Shown here: piece by piece, positions 17,387-24,479 of the stretch
Layout: each line of letters begins with the position of its first letter
Numbering within the stretch: position 1 is the stretch's first letter
Virus record (IMG/VR): IMGVR_UViG_3300027985_000380
Coordinates: 1 to 33,485 of that record
Source of the DNA: a virus
DNA: 33,485 nt
Strand: one strand, 5' to 3'
Program-made: the position numbers and the translations under genes
Notes under the pieces: model-generated
Database searches by the model: none
What the model was told of the DNA's origin: nothing
The model's input: only the letters and a program-made list of their open reading frames with translations

Positions 17387-17783
17387 TATTTTCCTCCTCG
17401 TGAATGTTGCCGATTACTTCATAATTGTAGATTGGGAAATTTTTAAGTTCTTTGTGGTATCGTGATATATCGTTCATATTGTGTTTTTGAACTACAACAT
17501 ACATTGATTTCTCATTACACCACATTACAATTCCCTCTTCACATATTAAATCTGACGATAATTGATATTGTCTGTCTAGTTTGATATTATCTCCTTCAAA
17601 AACCTTTGTGCCGTTCTTGTCTTGTAAACCTGTGAATTGCTCAATGTGATGATGTTTTAATATTTCGTTTTTTGTTGTAAACATTAATTTACCATTAACT
17701 AAAGCGCCTAAAACATAAACTGAATTATTATCAATATATTTTTTTGATAAATCATCGTATACTCTAAATAGTATCTCTCTCAT
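17367..17783 (-). CDS. YopX family protein
   Basis: The 138-residue product fits YopX: MREILFRVYD at the start, HHHIEQFTGLQDKNGTKVFE followed by GDNIKL in the middle, a strand with GIVMWC, and a closing YEVIGNIHEE. YopX proteins are common in early regions of Firmicutes phages and have no proven role. GGAGG precedes the ATG. It overlaps the membrane gene upstream and the zinc ribbon downstream. Confidence 0.85.
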   Translation of the reverse strand: MREILFRVYDDLSKKYIDNNSVYVLGALVNGKLMFTTKNEILKHHHIEQFTGLQDKNGTKVFEGDNIKLDRQYQLSSDLICEEGIVMWCNEKSMYVVVQKHNMNDISRYHKELKNFPIYNYEVIGNIHEEENNGTTNE

Positions 17784-18127
17784 TTTGCTTCCTCCGTTTT
17801 ATTAAAAATTGTAATAATTCCTAATAATTTTATCTTTACAACTTTGTGACCTAAAAACTCTTTATAAGCCATTCTTTTCCAAACAATATGATATTTTTTA
17901 TTTGGTTGAAACTCTTTTGCAAACGGCGTATCATTTTTATTGAAAAAAGTTTGATAGCGTTTTTTAGGTAAGATAGTATCGATAATAAAACTTGATAAAA
18001 CTAAAGGCGAAAATATATTTAAAATTACTATGTACTTAAGATTAAATTCCTCTCCGCGCTTTATTGCTAACCAAATTAAAATATTTGTAATTATAAGACA
18101 CAGAAGATATATCTCAATATATATCAT
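17780..18127 (-). CDS. Two-helix membrane protein, unknown
   Basis: I choose ATG 18127, eight bases after GGAGG, giving 115 residues (MIYIEIYLLCLIITN at the start); a longer frame from 18160 would lack that logic and overlap the preceding gene. Two hydrophobic helices cover about 2-20 and 28-48, followed by a basic region (PKKRYQTFF, KEFQPNKKYHIVWKRM). The cytoplasmic tail could contact host membrane or replication proteins. No family is recognised. Confidence 0.65.
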   Translation of the reverse strand: MIYIEIYLLCLIITNILIWLAIKRGEEFNLKYIVILNIFSPLVLSSFIIDTILPKKRYQTFFNKNDTPFAKEFQPNKKYHIVWKRMAYKEFLGHKVVKIKLLGIITIFNKTEEAK

Positions 18128-18363
18128 TTCTTTTCCTCCAATTTTAGATTGTAACCACATGCGTTGGCTACCACGATTAATGTTCCTAGCTCGTTAAATG
18201 CTTGTGTGATGTATTTCTTCTTAATTCCTGTGATTTTAGTAAGTTCAGCCATTGGCTTTGTGTCTAGTAGTTTGTGCTGAATTTCGGTTGATTTATCGTA
18301 ACCGTCATCCCATTGTTTGAGTATTGGGTCTTTTCTTAAACTGTCAAAGTATGATTTAATCAT
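18124..18363 (-). CDS. Small HTH-like early protein
   Basis: The 79-residue helical protein contains MAELTKITGIKKKYITQAFN, which reads as a helix-turn-helix, followed by a hydrophobic helix (LGTLIVVANACGYNL). DNA binding is plausible but unproven. It overlaps its neighbours by four bases at both ends, so it is co-translated in the early chain. Confidence 0.6.
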   Translation of the reverse strand: MIKSYFDSLRKDPILKQWDDGYDKSTEIQHKLLDTKPMAELTKITGIKKKYITQAFNELGTLIVVANACGYNLKLEEKK

Positions 18364-18842
18364 TTTTCCTCCAATTCTATTAACATTTCTACTGCTTCTT
18401 GAAAGTCTTTAATCATTTCATCGATAGTACTTCCTTGAAATAATCCTAAATCTGTCGTGTTTTCTATCTTACCAACAAACAACTTATCCTCTGCAGAATA
18501 GTGGGGATAAGCATAGTAACCTTTGTAAGTTATTTTTGATAGTTCTTTATCGAATGATGATTTAAGAATATAGTTCCTAAAAATATCTTCTACTTCTGAA
18601 ATATATGATTGTCGGACATCGTCACAACTAAATGCAAACTTTATTTGTCTAAAGAAATCTAATACTTCAATGGATTCATTTCCACTTGCTGACTTAATTT
18701 GTTCGAGTTGTTCAAACCATTTAATAGTTCCAAAAACGGTCGAGTATAACAAATAATCTTCACCGTATAAGGATTTCATATCTTTAATGTAATCTTCTTT
18801 AATTTCGGTTATGTTTCTATCCATAACATCAGTTGTTCTCAT
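18360..18842 (-). CDS. HicB-like domain fused to an unknown N-terminal domain
   Basis: The last 55 residues read as a HicB antitoxin-type domain: YKGYYAYPHYSAEDKLFVGK, then TDLGLFQGSTIDEMIKDF and QEAVEMLIELEE. This is the usual HicB beta-alpha core without the C-terminal DNA-binding module. The first 105 residues are helical and unassigned. No HicA-like toxin lies next to it. Possible roles are neutralising a host HicA toxin or another interaction; both are inference. GGAGG precedes the ATG. Confidence 0.65.
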   Translation of the reverse strand: MRTTDVMDRNITEIKEDYIKDMKSLYGEDYLLYSTVFGTIKWFEQLEQIKSASGNESIEVLDFFRQIKFAFSCDDVRQSYISEVEDIFRNYILKSSFDKELSKITYKGYYAYPHYSAEDKLFVGKIENTTDLGLFQGSTIDEMIKDFQEAVEMLIELEEK

Positions 18843-18845
18843 ACA

Positions 18846-19532
18846 TCATTCCTCCTCCACCCAAACTGTTTGCATTGATTGAGGTGCTTTTGTAAGTACT
18901 TGTCCTTTTTCATAAAAGTAACTTGCCGTTGGAATAAAACATTTTTCTTCATTTCCACAAACGTTTTCTATTGGCTTATTACTAACAAAATCACTTAACT
19001 TCTTTGGCTCATCAAAGATTTCGATTTTTTCAATGTGTAATAATACTAGCGTTTGTCCTTTACCATACTCTTTTAATTGTTCATAAGAAATACAAGTTTT
19101 TTCAAGGTCTCCTGAATGTATGTAATATTCATAATAGTAACTTTCAAGAATTTCCCCTGTTCCTGTAATATCATCCATTTTATCAAAATAAATAATATCT
19201 ATCTTGCTAACCAAGTAACGATAAGGAACTAGGCCGTTAAGAATATATTTTAATTCTTCTATTTCATCAAATTCATCTTTGTATGATGATAACGAATATA
19301 AATAATCTGAACGATTGCCCCAACCATCATCTTCACCCTCTGTAAATCCGTATCCCAATAACGGTTCTGCTTTTGTAACATATTCGTTAAACCATACTTT
19401 GTTTCCTTTAGCAATTTCTTCTAAAACCGATTTAGGAACGTTTTTTAACTTACGTACCTCGATAGTTTTATCACCTGTAAGTTTAGTGTAACAATGTTGC
19501 GGCTTTGTTGATATTAATATTTCTTTATTCAT
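18846..19532 (-). CDS. ASCH/PUA-like domain protein
   Basis: The 228-residue protein starts with ILISTKPQHCYTKLTGDKTI followed by EVRK, the conserved beginning of ASCH domains (KP near residue 11, G-x-K and E-(V/F)-R). Later it has LVLLHIEKIEIFDEPKKLSD and ends with PQSMQTVWVEEE, as in phage ASCH proteins. These proteins are thought to bind RNA or modified nucleotides. Two cysteines near 195-203 belong to an ENVCGNEEKC segment. Its start overlaps the stop of a 44-residue gene (ATGA) with GGAG upstream. Confidence 0.72.
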   Translation of the reverse strand: MNKEILISTKPQHCYTKLTGDKTIEVRKLKNVPKSVLEEIAKGNKVWFNEYVTKAEPLLGYGFTEGEDDGWGNRSDYLYSLSSYKDEFDEIEELKYILNGLVPYRYLVSKIDIIYFDKMDDITGTGEILESYYYEYYIHSGDLEKTCISYEQLKEYGKGQTLVLLHIEKIEIFDEPKKLSDFVSNKPIENVCGNEEKCFIPTASYFYEKGQVLTKAPQSMQTVWVEEE

Positions 19533-19663
19533 TCTTTCTCCTTCTTCGGCTGTTCTGTCAACATACCGACTAATATGTTCTGCACTTGCAGTTTTGTGTT
19601 CTTTCCGCTTATTGATAATAATTCAACGCATTTCTTTATTTTTTCAACTTCTTTATATGTCAT
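19529..19663 (-). CDS. 44-residue helical protein, unknown
   Basis: The product begins MTYKEVEKIKKCVELL and ends in a basic KKEKE tail; it should form one or two helices. GGAGG stands six bases before its ATG, which lies inside the end of the methyltransferase gene; its stop overlaps the ASCH gene start. The arrangement supports translation. No family is recognised. Confidence 0.7.
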   Translation of the reverse strand: MTYKEVEKIKKCVELLSISGKNTKLQVQNILVGMLTEQPKKEKE

Positions 19664-20489
19664 TGCTGTCCTCCATAAATTGTTCTAAATTTGTCTGTTC
19701 AATTTCTTTTTCGCAAAAATCTAATTCAAGTCTAGTTGGAATATTTACTAGCATTTCTTTTATTGCTTTTTCATAAAATTTCTTTTCAATCTCAAAACCA
19801 AACGAACTTCTATTACACTCCGCAGAAGCTCTTAATGTTGTTGCGCTTCCAGCGACAGGGTCAATAACAACATCATATGGATCTGTGTATGTTTCAATTA
19901 ATGTTTTTAAAACTGAAATAGGTTTTTGCGTTGGGTGTATTTTAGGCGTTGTAGTATCTCGTTCCCAGTCCATCCAATCAAATATCATTTTTCCATAATT
20001 ATTAAATTTCGGAAGTTTATCCCTCCATAAAACTACCGCGAACTCCATAGCACCTACTGGTCGCATATTTGCCTTTAATACTTGTGCAGAATAATTTTTC
20101 TTGAAAAATCTTGGCTGATTCTTATTAAACCCAAATTGTTTTGCTTTATCTATGATGTAATGCATTTGTTCAAAAGCGCAAAATATAATCATACAAGGTG
20201 CTTTTCCTCTTTCTCTTGGTTCTGGTTTTAATAGCCTAACACAAAAATTAAAGAAATTATCAATATTGAAATTTTCATCAGTTTTGAAAAATGTTTTACC
20301 AGCAAGTTTAGACTCTCCGTTTTTATTATCTCCATCGACATACCAACTAGGGTTTGAAGCGTAGGCATTATTCCCAAGATTATACGGTATGTCAGCAATA
20401 ATTAATTGTGCTCTTGGAATGTTATATCGCTTTGCATTTTCAAAATGATCGTGATATAGCTCTGTTTTTATTTTCTTTTCATATTCCAT
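19653..20489 (-). CDS. DNA adenine-type methyltransferase (beta class)
   Basis: The 278-residue enzyme would transfer a methyl group from S-adenosylmethionine to an amino group in DNA. Motif IV is ADIPYN (33-36, a DPPY variant with Ile), motif X is HPTQKP (185-190), and motif I is DPVAGSATT (210-218). The order IV then X/I is the beta class. No restriction enzyme or HNH partner adjoins it, so it is probably an orphan methylase protecting phage DNA or marking its origin. GGAG precedes the ATG. Confidence 0.82.
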   Translation of the reverse strand: MEYEKKIKTELYHDHFENAKRYNIPRAQLIIADIPYNLGNNAYASNPSWYVDGDNKNGESKLAGKTFFKTDENFNIDNFFNFCVRLLKPEPRERGKAPCMIIFCAFEQMHYIIDKAKQFGFNKNQPRFFKKNYSAQVLKANMRPVGAMEFAVVLWRDKLPKFNNYGKMIFDWMDWERDTTTPKIHPTQKPISVLKTLIETYTDPYDVVIDPVAGSATTLRASAECNRSSFGFEIEKKFYEKAIKEMLVNIPTRLELDFCEKEIEQTNLEQFMEDSNDI

Positions 20490-20492
20490 TAT

Positions 20493-20966
20493 TTACTCCT
20501 TTTTGTAATCTTCCGCAAATTGTCGAATAAATTCGCTATCCCAATCGTTGAATTGCATTTTTTGTTGTCCTTGTGCCACGCTTTCGCGGTAATATTCATT
20601 TAAGAACCAATAAATGATTTTTTTCTTGTCAGGGTTTAAATCTAATGTTGTGCCAATGCTTGTTAGTGTTCTTTTTAACCTAGCCCCAATCCATTCGTTG
20701 AATTCATCTACTGTACCAATGTAATAGCCGTTGTTATCGCCGATTATTTTCGCGTATTGTTTTGATCGTAATGTTGCGATAATCTCTCTTAACGTTCTTG
20801 TGTCAATGTCGAATAGTTGCGCTAATTCACTCGCTTTAATCGCGTTCTCTTTCGTTAGGTGGCTTTTTAATTCATTATACACATTCCATTCTAGCGTATG
20901 CATATAATCTTTCTTAACTAATCTTTTTGATGTTTCTTCGATATCATCAATACTTAATTGTGTCAT
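20493..20966 (-). CDS. Winged-helix DNA-binding protein
   Basis: The 157-residue protein has a winged HTH near 35-80: KASELAQLFDIDTRTLREII, then ATLRSKQYAKII and a GDNNGYYIG wing. The C-terminal half is helical, ends acidic, and contains a QGQQKMQFNDWD linker. It lies between the replication and methylase genes, so control of early genes or a replication function is likely. GGAG precedes the ATG. No precise family is claimed. Confidence 0.7.
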   Translation of the reverse strand: MTQLSIDDIEETSKRLVKKDYMHTLEWNVYNELKSHLTKENAIKASELAQLFDIDTRTLREIIATLRSKQYAKIIGDNNGYYIGTVDEFNEWIGARLKRTLTSIGTTLDLNPDKKKIIYWFLNEYYRESVAQGQQKMQFNDWDSEFIRQFAEDYKKE

Positions 20967-20976
20967 TTTTATTCTC

Positions 20977-21285
20977 CTAAAATAATCTTAATTGTTGCGA
21001 ATTGTTAAAATTGAATTTATTAATTAATTTGCGCATTTCTTCCTCTATTTCATTTTCAGTTTTGCAAGGAGAAGCACCGCCACTATAACCATTACTTTTA
21101 TCTTCGTATTCAACAGATACAAAATATTTGTGGTTTTCTATTGGTGTCGTAAATTCTCTAACAATCTTACTAATGCTTATTTTCTTCTTGTCTTTTTCAT
21201 AAAAATAACCAAATTCATATTCCAACCATTTGAAGCTAAATTTTGTTGATATAAAGTTATAAATATCAAAATCTTTTTCAATCAT
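20977..21285 (-). CDS. Unknown 102-residue early protein
   Basis: The protein is aromatic- and charge-rich (EYEFGYFYEKDKKK early, then an ENHKYFVSVEYEDKS strand and a C-terminal helix). Its ATG has no clear ribosome site; it is two bases after the end of the interrupted upstream frame, so translation may depend on coupling. No family is recognised. Confidence 0.65.
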   Translation of the reverse strand: MIEKDFDIYNFISTKFSFKWLEYEFGYFYEKDKKKISISKIVREFTTPIENHKYFVSVEYEDKSNGYSGGASPCKTENEIEEEMRKLINKFNFNNSQQLRLF

Positions 21286-21286
21286 T

Positions 21287-21478
21287 TTAATTCATAAGAA
21301 CAGGTTCGATTACTTCTAGTTTTCCGTTAAAGTAAACAACCGCTTTTCTTCCCTTTTTGAACTCTTCTTTGTAATCGAGATATTCACGTTTCAACAACGC
21401 TACTCGTGGTGGCAAGCAACCCTATTTATTAATATAATCTATTGTTGTTTCCTCGATAGTTATAATGATGTCTCCCAT
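21287..21478 (-). pseudogene. Small gene interrupted by an in-frame TAG
   Basis: From ATG 21478 (AAGGAG upstream) the frame gives MGDIIITIEETTIDYINK, then TAG at 21422-21424, and stays open in the same frame for 44 more codons (LPPRVALLKREYLDYKEEF, ending IEPVLMN) to TAA at 21287. Both parts look like protein. TAG is a normal stop elsewhere here, for example at 32206. It may be a nonsense-mutated gene, two genes with a TTG restart just after the stop, or a read-through product. Confidence 0.6.
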
Positions 21479-21479
21479 A

Positions 21480-22196
21480 TTATTCTCCTTTCAACCTAAT
21501 ATTTTTCTTTTCGTCTTTGCCAATCGCTAGTAAGTAATTTTCTGCCTTTTCGATAATTCGCGAACTAATCGCTTCATCAAAGCGTGAAAGCTCGTCTATT
21601 GTGTATTCGCTTGAAATGATCGTAGTTAAGTCGTGCAAGTAACGGTAATTAATAATCTCAAACGCAATATTCAAGTCCGCTACTGTTGGTGACTGTGATT
21701 TGAAGAAGTCGTCAATGTAAAGCGCTTTTGCGTGCTTGTAAGTATAGATTAAATCGTTATATTCTTCCGTATTCGCATTCGATTTTAAATTGACTATTGA
21801 ATCACGCCATAACATATATATCGTTTCTACGCCATTATTTATCATCTCTCCAACGATTGCAGAACATAAGTGTGTTTTACCACTACCAATTTGGCCGCCG
21901 ATGAAGAACCATGATTCTTGCTCTAAATATTCTTGCGCTTTTTGCTTAATGTATTCTTGCCACTGTTCGTTTGTAGTAAAATTATCAAATCTAAACTTTT
22001 CAGTCATTCGTTGCATTCCTGATTTACGTAACAAGATTTTAGCATTACGAATTTTCATACATTCACATTGGCGCAGTGAAAGCTCGTTCTTATATTCCTC
22101 TGCAATATAACCTTTATTTTTGCATATAGGGCAATCATAATCGCCTAAATCGCCAATATTGTCGTTATAGTTCTTAATGTCTTGCTCTAGGCTCAT
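21480..22196 (-). CDS. DnaC-like replication AAA+ ATPase
   Basis: The 238-residue protein would load replicative helicase at the phage origin. A zinc-finger-like pair precedes the ATPase (CPIC at 22-25 and CEC at 44-46). Walker A is GGQIGSGKT (100-108), Walker B ALYIDDFFK (D162, D163), then a sensor strand TTIISSEYT and an AISSRIIE arginine motif. This is the DnaC/DnaI/IstB layout used by phages. Its start overlaps the initiator stop (ATGA), so the pair works together. No helicase gene is present, so the host helicase must be used. Confidence 0.85.
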   Translation of the reverse strand: MSLEQDIKNYNDNIGDLGDYDCPICKNKGYIAEEYKNELSLRQCECMKIRNAKILLRKSGMQRMTEKFRFDNFTTNEQWQEYIKQKAQEYLEQESWFFIGGQIGSGKTHLCSAIVGEMINNGVETIYMLWRDSIVNLKSNANTEEYNDLIYTYKHAKALYIDDFFKSQSPTVADLNIAFEIINYRYLHDLTTIISSEYTIDELSRFDEAISSRIIEKAENYLLAIGKDEKKNIRLKGE

Positions 22197-22966
22197 AATA
22201 TTACACCATGTGTTTTAGTTGATTTTTGTTGATGTTGTTCTTTCAAAGGAAAGATACCTTGCCAACTATTGAGAATTGATTGTTCTAATATTAAAATCTG
22301 TGTTGATTGGTCTTTTGTTAAATCGTCTAGTTTTTTAAGAAACAGTGTTGCAGCTTTATCTGTTAATGGTTTTTTAATCTTTGTTCGCATTGTTTTATAA
22401 TCATTAAGAGTATTTAGTAATTCTTTGTTACCATTAGAAAAGTTTTTAAAAGAAGTATTAATAAAAGAAGACAAAGAAACACTTTCTTTGGTATTACTTG
22501 TAATACTTTCTTTCTCTATATCTATCTCTTTATCTTTCTCTATCTCCGTTTCATTTACCGTTTCCGTAACGTTTCCGTAACGTTTCACATCATTTTCTAT
22601 TAGTTTTTTAGTTTCTCGGTACTTTTGAACACGATGAGTTGAAGTAGATTCTCCAAGCATTTTTGTTGTTTCAGTGAGATAGATAGTTTGGTCATCAAGT
22701 ACTTCCATTAATTCGAGTTCTTTAAAGATAGAAATAGCCGAACGTACAATATCAATATTTGTTCTTGTAATAGTTGATAACATTTGATCGTTGTAAGGTA
22801 TTGTGTCGTTAAACCTCAATGAACCTTCGTGGTCGATACTTTCTACCAATAGTTTTAAGTAAAACAAAATATAATCTTTTCCGTTCGGCATACTCTCGAT
22901 AATCTGTATATCGTGTCTCTTAAAGAAGTTTCTATCTAATTTAAGCCAGTAATACTTTTTATCCAT
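22193..22966 (-). CDS. Phage replisome organizer (initiator)
   Basis: I prefer ATG 22966, giving 257 residues from MDKKYYWLKLDRNF; a TTG at 22993 would overlap the preceding gene by 26 bases. The N-terminal 115 residues match Phage_rep_org_N: FKRHDIQIIESMPNGKDYIL then FYLKLL and IPYNDQMLSTITRTNIDIV, a winged helix that binds origin DNA. The middle is a charged EIEKDKEIDIEKES linker encoded by iteron-like DNA. The C-terminal 85 residues are helical, as in DnaD-like partners. It pairs with the DnaC-like gene next door. Confidence 0.82.
   Translation of the reverse strand: MDKKYYWLKLDRNFFKRHDIQIIESMPNGKDYILFYLKLLVESIDHEGSLRFNDTIPYNDQMLSTITRTNIDIVRSAISIFKELELMEVLDDQTIYLTETTKMLGESTSTHRVQKYRETKKLIENDVKRYGNVTETVNETEIEKDKEIDIEKESITSNTKESVSLSSFINTSFKNFSNGNKELLNTLNDYKTMRTKIKKPLTDKAATLFLKKLDDLTKDQSTQILILEQSILNSWQGIFPLKEQHQQKSTKTHGVIL
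22507..22590. other. Candidate replication origin: CGTTTC iterons beside a pyrimidine tract
   Basis: Inside the initiator gene, plus-strand CGTTTC occurs at 22547, 22559, 22570 and 22581, spaced 12, 11 and 11 bases, about one helical turn. Two units are identical 11-mers (CGTTTCCGTAA). A pyrimidine-rich tract from about 22507 to 22546 adjoins them and could be the unwinding element. Origins inside initiator genes are well known in Firmicutes phages. Confidence 0.6.
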
Positions 22967-22967
22967 T

Positions 22968-23144
22968 TTATTTACCTTTTTTTCTTGCTTCAAATCTTTT
23001 TAGTTGTTCATCACTAATATCGTAATAATCGCCAATTAAAGTTGCTTCAAGTTTTCCCGATTGAATCCAACGCACAACAGTATTTCGGTGCTTACCGTAC
23101 ATAATAGCTACTTCGTTAATTGTATAGTTTTTTCTCTTTTTCAT
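22968..23144 (-). CDS. Small MerR/excisionase-like HTH protein
   Basis: The 58-residue product has YTINEVAIMYGKHRNTVVRW then IQSGKLEATLIGDYY, the HTH_17 pattern of excisionases and small phage regulators: a helix-turn-helix and a short wing. It follows a good GGAGG and ends two bases before the chosen initiator start. No integrase exists here, so a regulatory or replication-linked job is more likely than excision. Confidence 0.78.
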   Translation of the reverse strand: MKKRKNYTINEVAIMYGKHRNTVVRWIQSGKLEATLIGDYYDISDEQLKRFEARKKGK

Positions 23145-23156
23145 AATATTCCTCCG

Positions 23157-23711
23157 TTAATTGTGTTTTTTATAATCTGTAATTGTAAATATTTCGTTAT
23201 TTTTGTTCTTAACTGTTTTATTATTTTTTTTAACAGCCGAATATATATAACTTGAACTTCTATCAAGAAATATATTAGCTTGAGAAAACGATCTAAATGA
23301 GTATGAAATTTCTTTATTATCAACTAAAGTTATTTTATGCTGTGGGTATAAACCATTTTCAAAACCGTGTCTAATATTATCAGCGAGAGTCAACCATTCG
23401 ATATTTTCTAATCTGTTATCTAATCTGTTTCCGTTTTTATGATTAACAGTTAATTTTTTATCTGGTATTCCAAGAAATGTATAAGCAATCAATCTAGCGA
23501 CTAAATGGTCTTTATATTTCCCATCTTTCCACAACGAAACTCTAGCTCCAGTTTGTTTGTTGTTTCCTCTACCTTTTAAAATTCTTGATTTCCAAGTTCT
23601 TACACCGTGTTTTTCGGTATATGTTGTTTTTGATTTTTTAGTTCTAATTCTACCATTTGTTGAAGCTTCATATATTCCTTCATAACCTGGTATGTCTTTC
23701 CATAGTTCCAT
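23157..23711 (-). CDS. NUMOD4/HNH homing endonuclease
   Basis: The 184-residue protein begins with a NUMOD4 DNA-binding motif (WKDIPGYEGIYEASTNGRIR), followed by a basic loop, the HNH nuclease core (VNHKNGNRLDNRLENIEWLT then ADNIRHG), and a C-terminal NUMOD1-like HTH (SFRSFSQANIFLDRS). It is a free-standing selfish gene that cuts DNA lacking it. It lies between SSB and the HTH peptide and has its own promoter-like sequence, so it looks like an insertion. Confidence 0.85.
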   Translation of the reverse strand: MELWKDIPGYEGIYEASTNGRIRTKKSKTTYTEKHGVRTWKSRILKGRGNNKQTGARVSLWKDGKYKDHLVARLIAYTFLGIPDKKLTVNHKNGNRLDNRLENIEWLTLADNIRHGFENGLYPQHKITLVDNKEISYSFRSFSQANIFLDRSSSYIYSAVKKNNKTVKNKNNEIFTITDYKKHN

Positions 23712-23728
23712 TATATCACCTCGTAATG

Positions 23729-23757
23729 ATTATACCATAAATTAATTAAAATGTATA
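23729..23757 (-). promoter_or_regulatory. Promoter of the homing endonuclease gene
   Basis: Minus-strand TATACA (23752-23757, four of six bases matching the -35 consensus), 17 bases, then TATAAT (23729-23734) preceded by TGG. GAGGTG and the ATG follow within 25 bases. Confidence 0.6.
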
Positions 23758-23769
23758 CTAAAATGTATA
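23747..23769. repeat. Two direct repeats of an 11-mer over the -35 region
   Basis: TAAAATGTATA occurs at 23747-23757 and 23759-23769, a 12-base period that overlaps the endonuclease -35. It could be a regulator site or an insertion-boundary duplication. Confidence 0.55.
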
Positions 23770-23775
23770 TTTTAA

Positions 23776-24177
23776 TCAAAAAGGTAAATCATCTACAGTA
23801 TCAACAACATTCTTTTTCGGTTCTTCGTGTTGCTCTTGAGTAATTTCAATCTTTCCACTTTCTTTTTTCGGTTCTAGATATTCAATCTTATCAGCAACCA
23901 CGATTTGGAACGAGTAATTTTTTCCGTTAATATCTCGCGTTTCCGTTTCGATACTTCCAATGACTGCTATTTTGTCGCCTTTCATTTGGTATTTAGATAA
24001 ATTTTCCGCTTGTTCTCTCCATACCTTGCAGTTGATGAACAAAGCTTCTTCTTCTTTTGTTTGATAATTAAACTTTTTTACTGCAATTGTAAAACTTGCT
24101 ACAGGTATATTTGAAGTATTTGTATATCTTAATTCAGGGTCACGTACTAATCTTCCAATTAATGTTACGTTATTCAT
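23776..24177 (-). CDS. ssb: Single-stranded DNA-binding protein
   Basis: The 133-residue product is a classic SSB: MNNVTLIGRLVRDPELRYT at the start, the OB-fold strands (VASFTIAVKKF, FINCKVWREQAENLSKY), then GDKIAVIGSIETETRD and an acidic, disordered tail ending DTVDDLPF, the tip that binds partner proteins. It protects single strands in replication and recombination and sits with ERF and NinB-like genes. GGAGG precedes the ATG. Confidence 0.93.
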   Translation of the reverse strand: MNNVTLIGRLVRDPELRYTNTSNIPVASFTIAVKKFNYQTKEEEALFINCKVWREQAENLSKYQMKGDKIAVIGSIETETRDINGKNYSFQIVVADKIEYLEPKKESGKIEITQEQHEEPKKNVVDTVDDLPF

Positions 24178-24479
24178 TTATTTCCTCCATAAATTTTATT
24201 TTTTTGTTCCCAATTAGGGTATTTTGATTTTAGATACTTTTCTAACTGTGATTTTATTTCTTCTCTGCGCCTACCATTACCGTTATCATAATCGTTATGG
24301 CACTTAACGCAGAGTGTAACGATGTTTTCTTCAATTCCTAGTCCACCGTGAGCTCTTGAAATGAAGTGAGCGTTAGGGAACGCGTTATTTGATTTGCATA
24401 TTACGCAACATTTATCACGTTCCCATACAACTTTTTTAACTTTAGGCGATATATTGCACGCTTTCGTTTGTTTATGAAT
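24174..24479 (-). CDS. HNH endonuclease without a canonical start codon
   Basis: The frame encodes a small HNH protein: CVIC (C25, C28), NAHFISRAHGG (H38, H44) and LCVKCHNDYD (C57, C60, H61). There is no ATG, GTG or TTG in the open frame before the domain. The best start is ATT at 24479, seven bases after GAGGTG, giving 101 residues; the upstream TGA limits other choices. Its stop overlaps the SSB ATG, and it follows the NinB-like gene, a frequent pairing in phages. It may process recombination or packaging DNA. Confidence 0.75.
   Translation of the reverse strand: MHKQTKACNISPKVKKVVWERDKCCVICKSNNAFPNAHFISRAHGGLGIEENIVTLCVKCHNDYDNGNGRRREEIKSQLEKYLKSKYPNWEQKNKIYGGNK

Noticed and set aside
21422-21424. 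TAG recoding across the genome
   Set aside because: TAG ends other genes here (32206-32208, 29308-29310, 33218-33220), and the only tRNA has anticodon UAU, not CUA.
22968-23144. Excisionase of a lysogeny module
   Set aside because: No integrase, repressor or att-like repeats were found; the HTH peptide lies in the replication block.
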